This document shows positions 43,901 through 52,312 of a stretch of DNA of 57,478 bases, one piece after another. Source of the stretch: Chloroflexota bacterium (GTDB lineage: Bacteria; Chloroflexota; Anaerolineae; Aggregatilineales; Phototrophicaceae); contig JAPPFH010000128.1 in assembly GCA_028875185.1 (NCBI GenBank), positions 1 to 57,478 on the forward strand, read 5' to 3'. The position numbers and the translations under genes were made by a program. The notes beneath the pieces were generated by a model. The model ran no database searches and had not been told where the DNA came from. It saw only the letters and a list, made by a program, of their open reading frames with translations. Within the stretch, counting starts at the first letter, position 1. Each line of letters starts with the position of its first letter.

Positions 43901-43983
43901 GAGATATACCACTTGGCAGGTACATACTGAAGAATGGAGTGTCTAAACCGGTGGACATTGTTTTTTCTAACCCCATCCCCCGG

Positions 43984-44011
43984 CCCCTTCCCCAGCAAGC
44001 TAAGGAAGGGG
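43984..44011 (+). terminator. Hairpin after the DUF151 gene, mosaic-repeat type
   Basis: CCCCTTCC (43984-43991) pairs with GGAAGGGG (44004-44011) around a 12-base loop and is followed by AGTTT. The preceding CCCCATCCCCCGGCCCCTT is the same text as at 55165-55183, so it belongs to the mosaic repeat family. Confidence 0.6.
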
Positions 44012-44111
44012 AGTTTCACCGCGATGCTTGAGCGCAGGCTGATGTTCCATATCCACGTTTTTCGCCACTCCCCTGAAGAAATAAGAGTTAGACCTGTCAG
44101 TCAGTCTATAC

Positions 44112-44117
44112 TATAAT
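44112..44117 (+). promoter_or_regulatory. Putative -10 box of the dnaB operon
   Basis: A perfect TATAAT 75 bases upstream of the dnaB start. No convincing -35 box lies at the right distance. Weak but well placed, because the preceding gene has its own terminator hairpin. Confidence 0.4.
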
Positions 44118-44191
44118 GGATACACTTTTTTAGTCGCCTTCCGTTTTTCGGAGAGCCGACGGTTAGCGCTTTCATATTTGGAAGGGCTGGC

Positions 44192-45565
44192 ATGGACCAC
44201 CAAACCCAGCAGACGCCGTTGCAGGCCCCGACGAGCCCCGAGGCTGAGCAGGCTTTGCTTGGGTCCATCCTGCTAGAGCCAAAAGCCTTTTTGACCGTCG
44301 CCGCCTTGCTAACTGCGGAGGACTTCTTCATAAAGCGGCATGAATATATTTGGTCCGCCTTCAGCCGCTTGCAGGAGCGCAACGACGCCATCGACTACGT
44401 GACCCTGACAAGTGAATTGCAAGACATGCGCCTGCTCGATGAGATTGGCGGTCCGGCATATTTGACCAGCTTGGTCAACAATACGCCGACAGCCATCCAC
44501 GCCGAAGTCTACGCGGAGATGGTCGCAAGGACGTCCACGCGCCGAAAAATGCTGGGGGCGGCGGATGACATTCGCCAGGTTGCGCTAGATGAAGAACTGC
44601 CCATCGACAAGGTCATCGACGATGCGGAACAGGCGCTCTTCTCGGTAACCAACAGTCAAGTCAAGAACGAATTCGTGCCGATTTGGGACGCGGCGCGCGA
44701 TTACTACGATGAGATGGAAAAGCTGCTTGAGATCGGCGCCGGCACGATTGGCATGCCGACTGGATTTAATGACCTGGACCTCTTGCTCGGCGGCTTCCAC
44801 AAGTCGGATCTCATCGTGTTTGCCGGGCGCCCGGGCATGGGCAAAACCAGTTGGATGCTGTCGGTCGCTTTGAATGTGGCGCGCAGAGACCGCCGCATCG
44901 CAATTTTTACGATGGAGATGGGCGTTGAACAGATGGTGCAGCGCCTCATATCCATGGAAACGGGCATACGCATCCAACAGCTGCGCACAGCCGACATCAG
45001 CGCGCGCGAGCATACGCGCCTCACAGAGGCGATTGGGCGCATCTCCAACTTGCCCCTCTTCATTGACGATACGCCTTCCATTACCCCCGTGGAGATGCGC
45101 ACCAAATGCCGCCGGCTCCAGCACGAATACGGCTTAGATATGGTGATGGTCGATTACATGCAATTGATGTCGGCTGGGCGAGCCTACGAGAACAATCGCG
45201 TCCAGGAGATCAGTTATATCAGCCGTTCTTTGAAGGAGCTCGCGCGAGAACTCAACGTGACCGTGCTCTCAACGGCACAGCTTTCGCGCGCGGTTGAACA
45301 GCGCGAGGATAAACGCCCGCAGCTCTCCGATCTGAGAGAAAGCGGCACAATCGAGCAAGACGCTGACGCGGTGCTCTTCCTTTATCGCGACGCGGTCTAC
45401 AATCCCGACACCACCGAGTTCCCCAATCAAGCGCTTGTGCTGCTGTCGAAGCACCGCCACGGGCCAACTGGCAGCGTCCATCTTGAATTCCAACAGTCGT
45501 ATACCCGATTTAGGGATGTCAAAAAGGTCAATTTTGAACTCGCCGACATCAGCAATCTGGATTAA
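44192..45565 (+). CDS. dnaB: Replicative DNA helicase DnaB
   Basis: 457 residues, the family length. The N-terminal helical domain starts SPEAEQALLGSILLEPKAF, and the C-terminal RecA-like motor has Walker A GRPGMGKTS, the following IFTMEMG, Walker B MVMVDYMQLM and the DLRESGTIEQDADAV segment with the arginine finger region. It unwinds the replication fork as a hexamer. GGAAGG precedes ATG. The two genes that follow are a DnaD-like protein and a helicase loader, so the cluster resembles a loading module. Confidence 0.96.
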   Translation: MDHQTQQTPLQAPTSPEAEQALLGSILLEPKAFLTVAALLTAEDFFIKRHEYIWSAFSRLQERNDAIDYVTLTSELQDMRLLDEIGGPAYLTSLVNNTPTAIHAEVYAEMVARTSTRRKMLGAADDIRQVALDEELPIDKVIDDAEQALFSVTNSQVKNEFVPIWDAARDYYDEMEKLLEIGAGTIGMPTGFNDLDLLLGGFHKSDLIVFAGRPGMGKTSWMLSVALNVARRDRRIAIFTMEMGVEQMVQRLISMETGIRIQQLRTADISAREHTRLTEAIGRISNLPLFIDDTPSITPVEMRTKCRRLQHEYGLDMVMVDYMQLMSAGRAYENNRVQEISYISRSLKELARELNVTVLSTAQLSRAVEQREDKRPQLSDLRESGTIEQDADAVLFLYRDAVYNPDTTEFPNQALVLLSKHRHGPTGSVHLEFQQSYTRFRDVKKVNFELADISNLD

Positions 45566-45570
45566 ATCGC

Positions 45571-46248
45571 ATGGCTGAAAAAAACGGCGCCGCGCTAATC
45601 GCCCGGGATGAACCGGTATCGCTGCCGGCTTCCTTCTTCAGCGAACTCCTGCCCGCTATTGACAACCTTGCCGAACTCAAGCTGACCGTTTACTGCCTCA
45701 GCGCAATTCAACAGAAGGAAGGCAATCGCCGCTACCTGCGGCTCGCCGAGCTCGAATCCGATGAGACGCTCGCCCAGGCGCTGGCGCTAGAAGCGGGGGC
45801 GCCGCCCGGCGTCTTGCGCCGCATATTGAACCGCGCTGTTGCGCGCGGCGCGTTTCTTGAGGCGGCAATTGATCCCGGCGCCGGCGTCGAGCGCCTCTAC
45901 ATTCCGAATGATGAGCGCGGGCAATCGCTGTATCAACAGATTCAGCGCGGCGAGTGGCGGCCAGCCGCCGCCGACGACATCGAAGTCTTGCCGCCGCGCC
46001 CGTCGATTTTCGGGCTCTACGAAGACAACATTGGCGCATTGACGCCGATGATTGTCGATTCCATCAAAGACGCGGAAGCGACCTATCCGAGCGACTGGAT
46101 TGAAGAGGCGATGCGCCTGGCTGTCGAAGGCAATAAAAGGAACTGGCGCTACATTATGGCGATACTCGAACGATGGCAGCAGGAAGGACGGGGTCGTGAG
46201 ACACGTGGGCGACGCCATGGGCGACGCAAGCGCAATCGGTCAAGATAA
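45571..46248 (+). CDS. DnaD-domain protein
   Basis: 225 residues, five bases behind dnaB. The last domain (about residues 145-200) matches the DnaD/DnaB DDBH2 fold: IFGLYEDNIGALTPMIVDSI, then ATYPSDWIEEAMRLA and NKRNWRYIMAILERW, which is the YxxxIGxLTP ... NWRYIxxIL pattern. The N-terminal half could be a winged helix (replication-initiation type). A basic tail (RETRGRRHGRRKRNRSR) may bind DNA. The coding end overlaps the loader gene by 53 bases. In Firmicutes DnaD acts with DnaB and DnaI in helicase loading, so a similar role is inferred here. Confidence 0.85.
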   Translation: MAEKNGAALIARDEPVSLPASFFSELLPAIDNLAELKLTVYCLSAIQQKEGNRRYLRLAELESDETLAQALALEAGAPPGVLRRILNRAVARGAFLEAAIDPGAGVERLYIPNDERGQSLYQQIQRGEWRPAAADDIEVLPPRPSIFGLYEDNIGALTPMIVDSIKDAEATYPSDWIEEAMRLAVEGNKRNWRYIMAILERWQQEGRGRETRGRRHGRRKRNRSR

Positions 46249-47629
46249 CGGTAGGCCAGCGCCGATCGATCGGGCTGATGACGCGCCTGCAATTGCGATT
46301 GACCTGGTATGCTACGATCCGGCAAATCGCGATCTGCCCTGCCCGCTATGTGACGGCAAAGGCGTATATACGCTAGATGTGCCATTGACCGACCCGCGCT
46401 TTGGCCGGTTTCAACGCTGCCCCAATCATCCGGTAGAGCAGGACCGGGAAATGCACGAACGGCTGCGGCGCTTTGGAAACCTCGACGGTTATCGCGACAA
46501 GACCTTCGAAAACTTTAGCGTGAACCAACTTGGCGGCAGTTATGCGCCAAACAACATTACATCACTTTACAGCGCCAAAACGGTCGCGGAAGAATATGCC
46601 CTAGACCCAATTGGATGGCTAGTCTATGAAGGTCCTTACGGCTGCGGCAAGACGCACTTGGCGGTCGCGATTGCAAACGCGCGCTTGGAATTGCATGGGG
46701 AGCAGGTCCTCTTTGTGACGGCGCCCGACTTGCTGGACATTCTGCGCGCCACCTACGGTCCGGAATCCGATGCATCGTTTGACGCCTACTTCGAGCGCAT
46801 ACGTAGAATACGCTTGCTGGTGCTAGACGACCTGGGCGTAGAGAATCCCAGCGGCTGGGCAAAGGAAAAGCTGTTCCAGCTACTCAATTACCGCCACGTG
46901 AACCGACTGCCCACAGTAGTCACAACCAATTCGCCGCTTGACGAACTTGATCCGCGCGTTAGCAGCCGCATGATGCAAGGCGATGTCGTCAAGCACGTAC
47001 GTATCAATGCGCCGGATTATCGAAGGGTCGCCCGCGCGCAGCCGCTCGAATTGCGCCTGAATGATTTGCGGCTCTATCAACATATGCGATTTGATACCTT
47101 CACAATTGATGGCTTGGAATCGGCGGAAAAGGCTAATCTCAAGACTGCGCTGAACATGGCGGCAAACTGGTCGCGGGATCCCAGCGGCTGGCTGTGTTTC
47201 ATGGGCGATTATGGATCGGGCAAGACGCACCTGGCAGCAGCGATAGCCAACGATCTTAATGAACGCGGAAAAGATGTCATGTTTGCGACCACCCCGGATT
47301 TGCTGGATTATCTGAGACAAGCCTTTGACCCGCACTCGCAATCACGCTTCGACAAGCGCCTTCGCGATATCCTGCGCATACCTATTCTGATCCTGGATGA
47401 TCTGAGCCTGGCCAGCGCGACTTCCTGGTCCCAAGAAAAGCTCTTTCAGATAATCGACTATCGATATCTTTCTCGCAGCCCAACAGTTTTCACCACGCCC
47501 GAAACCCGCCAATCAATGGAGGAAGACTCGCCGCGCCTAGCGACCCGCCTCTTCGACCAGCGCCTCTGTCAGTGGTTTGACCTGGACCGCGTGCGCAGCT
47601 ACGTCAAACGGATGAAAACACAGGGCTGA
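46196..47629 (+). CDS. Helicase loader (DnaC/DnaI type) with two AAA+ domains
   Basis: 477 residues from a GTG preceded by AGGAAGG; an ATG at 46217 is an alternative without a ribosome site. The N-terminus has a zinc-type motif C49-x2-C52 ... C75-x2-H78. Two complete P-loop domains follow: Walker A GPYGCGKTH (146-154) with LLVLDD (207-212), and GDYGSGKTH (337-345) with ILDD (399-402). Each has the DnaC-like block (GxxKEKLFQLL/SWSQEKLFQII). DnaC and DnaI have one AAA+ domain, so this is a tandem version. The second domain has TTP (435) at the sensor-1 place where the first has TTN, so the halves are not equivalent. It directly follows dnaB and the dnaD-like gene. Confidence 0.9.
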   Translation: MRHVGDAMGDASAIGQDNGRPAPIDRADDAPAIAIDLVCYDPANRDLPCPLCDGKGVYTLDVPLTDPRFGRFQRCPNHPVEQDREMHERLRRFGNLDGYRDKTFENFSVNQLGGSYAPNNITSLYSAKTVAEEYALDPIGWLVYEGPYGCGKTHLAVAIANARLELHGEQVLFVTAPDLLDILRATYGPESDASFDAYFERIRRIRLLVLDDLGVENPSGWAKEKLFQLLNYRHVNRLPTVVTTNSPLDELDPRVSSRMMQGDVVKHVRINAPDYRRVARAQPLELRLNDLRLYQHMRFDTFTIDGLESAEKANLKTALNMAANWSRDPSGWLCFMGDYGSGKTHLAAAIANDLNERGKDVMFATTPDLLDYLRQAFDPHSQSRFDKRLRDILRIPILILDDLSLASATSWSQEKLFQIIDYRYLSRSPTVFTTPETRQSMEEDSPRLATRLFDQRLCQWFDLDRVRSYVKRMKTQG

Positions 47630-48486
47630 TGCTCGGCGCCCGGCTGAAGATAACGGTCTACGAGCGTCAACACAGAAGCGCCCTGCTTGACCTCACCTGC
47701 TGCAGCCGCTGGGTGCACAAGCACCTGGATTGGCACGAGACTGGTCAATGGCTGGACGGCGGAATGGGTCAAGTCTTGCTCGCCTGGAATAACGATAAGC
47801 TAGAAGGTTATATCGGCTTGTCAGAGCCGATCGCTGGCTGGAGCTGGATTCGGCTGCTGGGCATTCGCGACGGCACGATGCCGGGCATGGTCGTGAGGGA
47901 GCTATGCGAAGCCGCTGAATTCCGCTGTGCCGAGCAGGGGATAAGCAACATCGTGATCTTGATGACCACAAACTGGCTGCCCGCCTACTTTCGCGAGCGC
48001 GGCTTCAGTCATGAGGAAGATCTCATCACGATGGCGCGCATTGGGCTTCAATTGCCACCGGCGCCAACGGTATCAGCCCGGATTCGAAAGGCGCAGGAGC
48101 CCGATGTCGCCGCAATGGCGACGATAGACCGTCTGGCATTTGAGGCGCCCTGGCAGTTGGCGGATTATGACATGCGGCAGGCTTTTCGCACTGCTACGAG
48201 CGCGACCGTAGCCACCCTTGATGATGAGACAGTCGCCTATCAACTCAGCACGCGTCAAGAGGAAATCGGGCACCTGGCGCGCTTGGCCGTGCACCCGGCG
48301 CATCGGCGCAAGCGAATCGCTTCCGCCCTCCTGCATCAGATGCTGACCGAATCAAAGCGCCGTAATCTGACCGAACTGTCGGTCAATACGCAATCGGGAA
48401 ATTGGCAATCGCAGCGGCTGTACGAACGCTACGGGTTTTACCGCAACGGCTACGACATCGAATTGTGGCGCAAGCAAATCGGCTGA
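47629..48486 (+). CDS. Two-domain GNAT acetyltransferase
   Basis: 285 residues, starting on the last base of the loader stop codon (TGATG). The C-terminal half is a RimI-like GNAT domain with the acetyl-CoA motif LARLAVHPAHRRKRIASALL and the NTQSGNWQSQRLYERYGF tail. The N-terminal half has GNAT-like pieces (LEGYIGLSEP ... YFRERGF) but no clear coenzyme loop, so it is a degenerate partner domain. Target not known. It is coupled to the replication cluster by overlap but need not share its function. Confidence 0.82.
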   Translation: MLGARLKITVYERQHRSALLDLTCCSRWVHKHLDWHETGQWLDGGMGQVLLAWNNDKLEGYIGLSEPIAGWSWIRLLGIRDGTMPGMVVRELCEAAEFRCAEQGISNIVILMTTNWLPAYFRERGFSHEEDLITMARIGLQLPPAPTVSARIRKAQEPDVAAMATIDRLAFEAPWQLADYDMRQAFRTATSATVATLDDETVAYQLSTRQEEIGHLARLAVHPAHRRKRIASALLHQMLTESKRRNLTELSVNTQSGNWQSQRLYERYGFYRNGYDIELWRKQIG

Positions 48487-48519
48487 AGCGCGCCACGACA
48501 AGAGGCAGGAATAAGCGCC

Positions 48520-49500
48520 ATGGCGACCATATATCGTGAAGCAGACGCCAATCTCAATGTCTTGAGCGGCAAAACGGTCGGCATTATCGGATACGGCAAC
48601 CTGGGGCGGCCCGTCGCCAACAACCTGCGCGATTCAAGCATCCGCCTGCTCGTCGGCTTGCGCGACGATGAAACGCGCGACCATGCGCGCGAAGACGGCT
48701 TCGAACCGCAAGACATCGAAACGGTGATACCGCGCTGCCATATCTTGATGCTCTTCTTGCCCGACGAAGTCGTGCCGGAAGTGTATCTGGAGCGGATTTC
48801 GCCTTATCTCCAGCGCGCCCATCTCCTGGTATTCGCCAGTGGCTACAACATCGCCTTCGGCTTCGTCGAGCCGCCACCCTTTGTCGATGTCGGCATGATC
48901 GCGCCACGCACGATCGGCGCGGCCGTCCGCTCCCGCTATCAGGACGGCAGCGGCTTCTACAGCTTCGTCGGTGTGGGCCAAGACGCTACCGGTTATACGC
49001 TGGAGACGCTGCTGGCGCTGGCAAAGGCGATGGGCAGCCTGCAGGCGGGCGCGATCGAAATGTCAATGGAGCACGAATCGCAGTTGGACCTTTTTGTGCA
49101 ACAGGCTATTCTGCCCGCTTTCCACCACGTTATGACCACCGCAGCCGCCATGTTGTTGGAATTGGGTTATCCGCCCGAAGCGGTTATGCTGGACCTAATC
49201 ATCAGTGGCGAGTTTACCGATTATCTCTCGCGCGCCTCCCAGATGGGCTTGCTCCGCGCCTTGCGTCTGTCCTCCTTGACGGGGCAATACGGCATCTTCA
49301 GCCGCCTGCATCGATTCAAAGATTTGAAGCTTGAAGGCTTGATGGAAGCGACCCTGGACGAGATCCGCCAAGGCGATTTCGCCATTGAGTGGTCGCGCGA
49401 ATACGAACAAGGTTATCCGCGGCTGGCGAGCCTGCTGCAAGCGCAGGAACAGCAGCGCCTCTACGCCTTGGAACAAGGAACGCTGGAGCGGCTGAAATAA
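48520..49500 (+). CDS. Ketol-acid reductoisomerase-like protein missing catalytic residues
   Basis: 326 residues with the full layout of class I KARI: Rossmann loop GYGNLGRPVANNLRDS, then VGLRDDETRDHARE and LFLPDEVVPEVYLERI, and the knotted C-terminal domain. The residues needed for isomerisation are changed: the FAHGFN histidine is S107 (FASGYN), the first metal glutamate is Q194 (D190-L-F-V-Q194), and the second-site glutamates align with D225 and S229. It therefore should not be called IlvC; a NAD(P)-binding or reductase-only role is more likely. A true ilvC was not seen in this window. AGGAATA lies ten bases before ATG. Confidence 0.85.
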   Translation: MATIYREADANLNVLSGKTVGIIGYGNLGRPVANNLRDSSIRLLVGLRDDETRDHAREDGFEPQDIETVIPRCHILMLFLPDEVVPEVYLERISPYLQRAHLLVFASGYNIAFGFVEPPPFVDVGMIAPRTIGAAVRSRYQDGSGFYSFVGVGQDATGYTLETLLALAKAMGSLQAGAIEMSMEHESQLDLFVQQAILPAFHHVMTTAAAMLLELGYPPEAVMLDLIISGEFTDYLSRASQMGLLRALRLSSLTGQYGIFSRLHRFKDLKLEGLMEATLDEIRQGDFAIEWSREYEQGYPRLASLLQAQEQQRLYALEQGTLERLK

Positions 49501-49572
49501 TCGCTTGCGCCCGCCGGCTTCCACCTGCGACAAGATGCGCTAGAATGATTCGCGCCCTCAGCGAGCGAAAGG

Positions 49573-50361
49573 ATGCTCCGATTGACTCAAGCGATCAAAG
49601 CGGTAATCTCCGATATGGACGGTGTGCTCTGGCGCGGCGCGCAAGCGCTTCCGGGCATGCAAGATTTTTTCGACCTGTTGTTCCAGCGCGAGTTGGATTT
49701 CGCGCTCGCCACCAATAACAGCAGCCGAACGCGGGATGATTATGTGGACAAACTGGCCGGCATGGGCGTCAGCGGCATTGAGCCGCGGCATATCGTGACC
49801 AGCGGCACAGCCACCGTCAGCTTCCTCAAAACGCAGATTGCGGCCGGGGCGCGCATACACGTCGTCGGCGGAGCGGGCTTGAAGCGGATGTTGACGGAGG
49901 CCGGCTATGAACTGGCCAACACCTGCGCTGAAGCCGTCGTCTGCGGCATCGATTTCGATCTCACCTACGAGAAGGCGCGGAAGGCGACGCTGCTGATTCG
50001 AGCGGGCGCGCGCTTCATCGGCACCAATCCGGATCCGTCGTTTCCCGCTCAGGAGGGCTTGGTGCCCGGCGCGGGCAGCATCATCGCCTTGATCGAAGCC
50101 GCCTCTGGCCAGCAGCCGACCATCATTGGCAAGCCGGAACGGGGCATGTTCGACGCCGCGCTGCGTCAACTTGGCGCATGTCCTGTAGAGACGCTGATGA
50201 TAGGCGATCGCATCAGCACCGACATCGCTGGCGCTCAAGCCCTCGGCATCAGAACCGCGCTCGTGTTGACTGGCGTGGAGACCAAAGCGAGTTTGAGCGA
50301 GAGTAAGGTACAGCCGGATATGGTCTTCGCCGGGCTGCCTGATTTGATCGAATGGCTATGA
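49573..50361 (+). CDS. HAD-superfamily phosphatase, NagD-like
   Basis: 262 residues of the HAD-IIA/NagD type. Motif I is SDMDGVLWRG with both aspartates, motif II ATNNSSRTR, and motif IV IGDRISTDIAGAQALG. The cap domain lies between. Members remove phosphate from 2-phosphoglycolate, p-nitrophenyl phosphate or nucleotides; substrate unknown here. The given ATG overlaps the AAAGG site, so a TTG at 49582 (start MTQAIKAV) is better placed. The gene seems independent of its neighbours. Confidence 0.85.
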   Translation: MLRLTQAIKAVISDMDGVLWRGAQALPGMQDFFDLLFQRELDFALATNNSSRTRDDYVDKLAGMGVSGIEPRHIVTSGTATVSFLKTQIAAGARIHVVGGAGLKRMLTEAGYELANTCAEAVVCGIDFDLTYEKARKATLLIRAGARFIGTNPDPSFPAQEGLVPGAGSIIALIEAASGQQPTIIGKPERGMFDAALRQLGACPVETLMIGDRISTDIAGAQALGIRTALVLTGVETKASLSESKVQPDMVFAGLPDLIEWL

Positions 50362-50366
50362 CAGGT

Positions 50367-51209
50367 CTAGCTCTGCGCTGTCGAAAGCGCAGCCAAGACA
50401 TCCTCCAGCGTCGGCATTTCATCCGCATCCTTGAAGGGCGCCATCCTCTGATATATTTCATGCGCCGCTTCAAAGAAACCCGGCGGCATCCCGGCCGACT
50501 CGAATGTCGCCGCGATCTCCTGCATCTCGCCAGCGAAGCGCCAGGCTTTTCCCGTCACGCCGCGCACCTGATTGACGCGCTGCTCCGCCACAGCCGGGTC
50601 GCGGCGCGCCCATTCGCGGTCCAGGTCCGCGCGTACGCCGAGTTGCTCAGCCGCGCCCTGAATCGCCGAGAGCAATGCGGTGAAGCCCTTGGTCTGCGCG
50701 GCGAAGACCATCTTTAGCGCCGACGCTTTGCCGATCTCGTCGCTTATCACCACCGCCTCGGCCACCGTGCCTTCAAATAAACTTGCGATCCGCGCCGCTG
50801 AGGGGCCCGACAAATAAAATCGGGTTGTGCCTGTTTCCCATGCGGGCGGACCAATGATGCTGCCGTCCACGAAATCGACGCCGGCTGATGCCAGCCGCTC
50901 GCCGATCTTTAGCGCCTGCCCCGGCGCGATGGCGTTGCCGTCGCAATAAAGCCCGCTGAAGCCAGCTTCGACGGCAGCGTCCGCGACCGCCGCCGCCGCA
51001 TGTGGCGGGCAGACGCAAAGTATCACCTCGCAGACCGCGCTAAGCTCAGAAAATGACGCCAGCGTTAACAGACCGTGTTCGTCGGCGCGTTGACGTGTAT
51101 CCGCGCTGCGCCCGGCCGCCGACCAATAAACATCGTGCCCCGCCGCGCGCGCCGCTGCCGCGATCGAAATGCCCATGGCGCCCGGATTGATAATGCCGAC
51201 CTTGCTCAT
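50367..51209 (-). CDS. NAD-binding 6-phosphogluconate dehydrogenase-like protein (DUF1932)
   Basis: 280 residues. The N-terminus holds the nucleotide fold (VGIINPGAMGISIAAAARAAGHDVYW), and the C-terminal half (EIGKASALKMVFAAQTKGFTALLSA) is the helical domain typical of DUF1932, a relative of 3-hydroxyisobutyrate and 6-phosphogluconate dehydrogenases. The usual beta-hydroxyacid lysine lies in GKASALKMV (K near residue 165). Substrate unknown. It is convergent with the HAD gene. Confidence 0.8.
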   Translation of the reverse strand: MSKVGIINPGAMGISIAAAARAAGHDVYWSAAGRSADTRQRADEHGLLTLASFSELSAVCEVILCVCPPHAAAAVADAAVEAGFSGLYCDGNAIAPGQALKIGERLASAGVDFVDGSIIGPPAWETGTTRFYLSGPSAARIASLFEGTVAEAVVISDEIGKASALKMVFAAQTKGFTALLSAIQGAAEQLGVRADLDREWARRDPAVAEQRVNQVRGVTGKAWRFAGEMQEIAATFESAGMPPGFFEAAHEIYQRMAPFKDADEMPTLEDVLAALSTAQS

Positions 51210-51265
51210 AATCGTCCCTGGCTCGTATTAGCGGAGAATCCCGCGGGCGACTCGTCGAGTCACTC

Positions 51266-52312
51266 CTAGATCGCTCCATAAGGTCCGTCGGTTGATTGCA
51301 GCAGCCGCTCGAAGCGATCATAAATTTCCGACTTCGCGTCGAAGACGTAATTCGGCCGCGTTACAATGATGTCGGTCCCGCCAAGATCCCGCAGGTGTTG
51401 CATCGTCTTGTGTATCAGATCGGACTGCACGAGGAGCGTGGTTTCAAACCAGCGCCGCTCCGCGCCCGGCGGGCTGGCTACGGCGACGACGCCCGGCCCC
51501 TTCGTGCCGCTCAGCGCTGGGTTGGCGAGGATGCGCCCCTGCACTTCGGCGATTGTTTCGCCGGCGATATTGGCGCGCAGCGAAACATACTGACGCGCCC
51601 GGCGGTGGGCTTCAATCAATTCGAGCATTTCGCGCAGCGTTTCCAGTTTTTTGGACGATTGTCGCATTGTGCGACGATTGGCGATCAGGACCGCTTCTGA
51701 GGCGATGATCGTACCGCCATCGATGGGCCGCAGTTGATTCTCGCGCAATGTCGTACCGGTTTCCGACAAGTCCGCGATCAAATCAGCGTAGCCCATTCGC
51801 GGCGCCGCTTCCATCGCGCCCTCGGCATGCACCAAAAGAAAGTGTGAAATCCCCTTTTGGTACATATAGCTCTTAACCAGATTGCTGTATTTCGTCGCGA
51901 TCCGCAGTTGGGCGCCGCGCGCTTGACTGCGCAGGCTCAGATCGGCCAGGTCGGCGATTGAAGCCACATCAATCCATGAATCGGGAACCGCCAGCAGCAA
52001 TTCGCAGCGGCCGAAGCCGAGCCGGTCTATCACCATGATATCGGCATGATCCTCGCCATACTCCAAAACATTGTCCAAGCCGGTTACGCCAATATCAGCC
52101 AACCCGTCCGCAACCTTGCTGACGATATCGCGCGGGCGCTGCAACACGACGGCGGCGGCTGGCAAGCTGGGAATCGTCGCCGTATACTGCCGGCGGTTCG
52201 GCTTGACAATGTTCAAGCCCGCCCGACCGAAGAATTTGTCGGCTGCTTCGCCCAAGCGCCCCTTGCTCGGCAAGGCGACAATAAGGTTTTCCGCGGAGGA
52301 CAAGTCAGTCAT
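51266..52312 (-). CDS. hisG: ATP phosphoribosyltransferase, long form
   Basis: 348 residues from the ATG at 52312, inside the end of hisS (8-base overlap); an upstream ATG is not supported. It catalyses the first step of histidine synthesis. The substrate fold shows ALPSKGRLGEAADKFF, DIGVTGLDNVLEYG and the PRPP loop DLIADLSETGTTLRENQL. A C-terminal regulatory domain is present from about residue 270 (SGTKGPGVVAVAS to NYVFDAKSEI), so this is the long, HisZ-independent and probably histidine-inhibited form. It is translated with the HisRS gene. Confidence 0.9.
   Translation of the reverse strand: MTDLSSAENLIVALPSKGRLGEAADKFFGRAGLNIVKPNRRQYTATIPSLPAAAVVLQRPRDIVSKVADGLADIGVTGLDNVLEYGEDHADIMVIDRLGFGRCELLLAVPDSWIDVASIADLADLSLRSQARGAQLRIATKYSNLVKSYMYQKGISHFLLVHAEGAMEAAPRMGYADLIADLSETGTTLRENQLRPIDGGTIIASEAVLIANRRTMRQSSKKLETLREMLELIEAHRRARQYVSLRANIAGETIAEVQGRILANPALSGTKGPGVVAVASPPGAERRWFETTLLVQSDLIHKTMQHLRDLGGTDIIVTRPNYVFDAKSEIYDRFERLLQSTDGPYGAI

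Noticed and set aside
48520-49500. Calling the KARI-like gene ilvC
   Set aside because: Key catalytic and metal residues are replaced and there is no branched-chain amino acid gene beside it.
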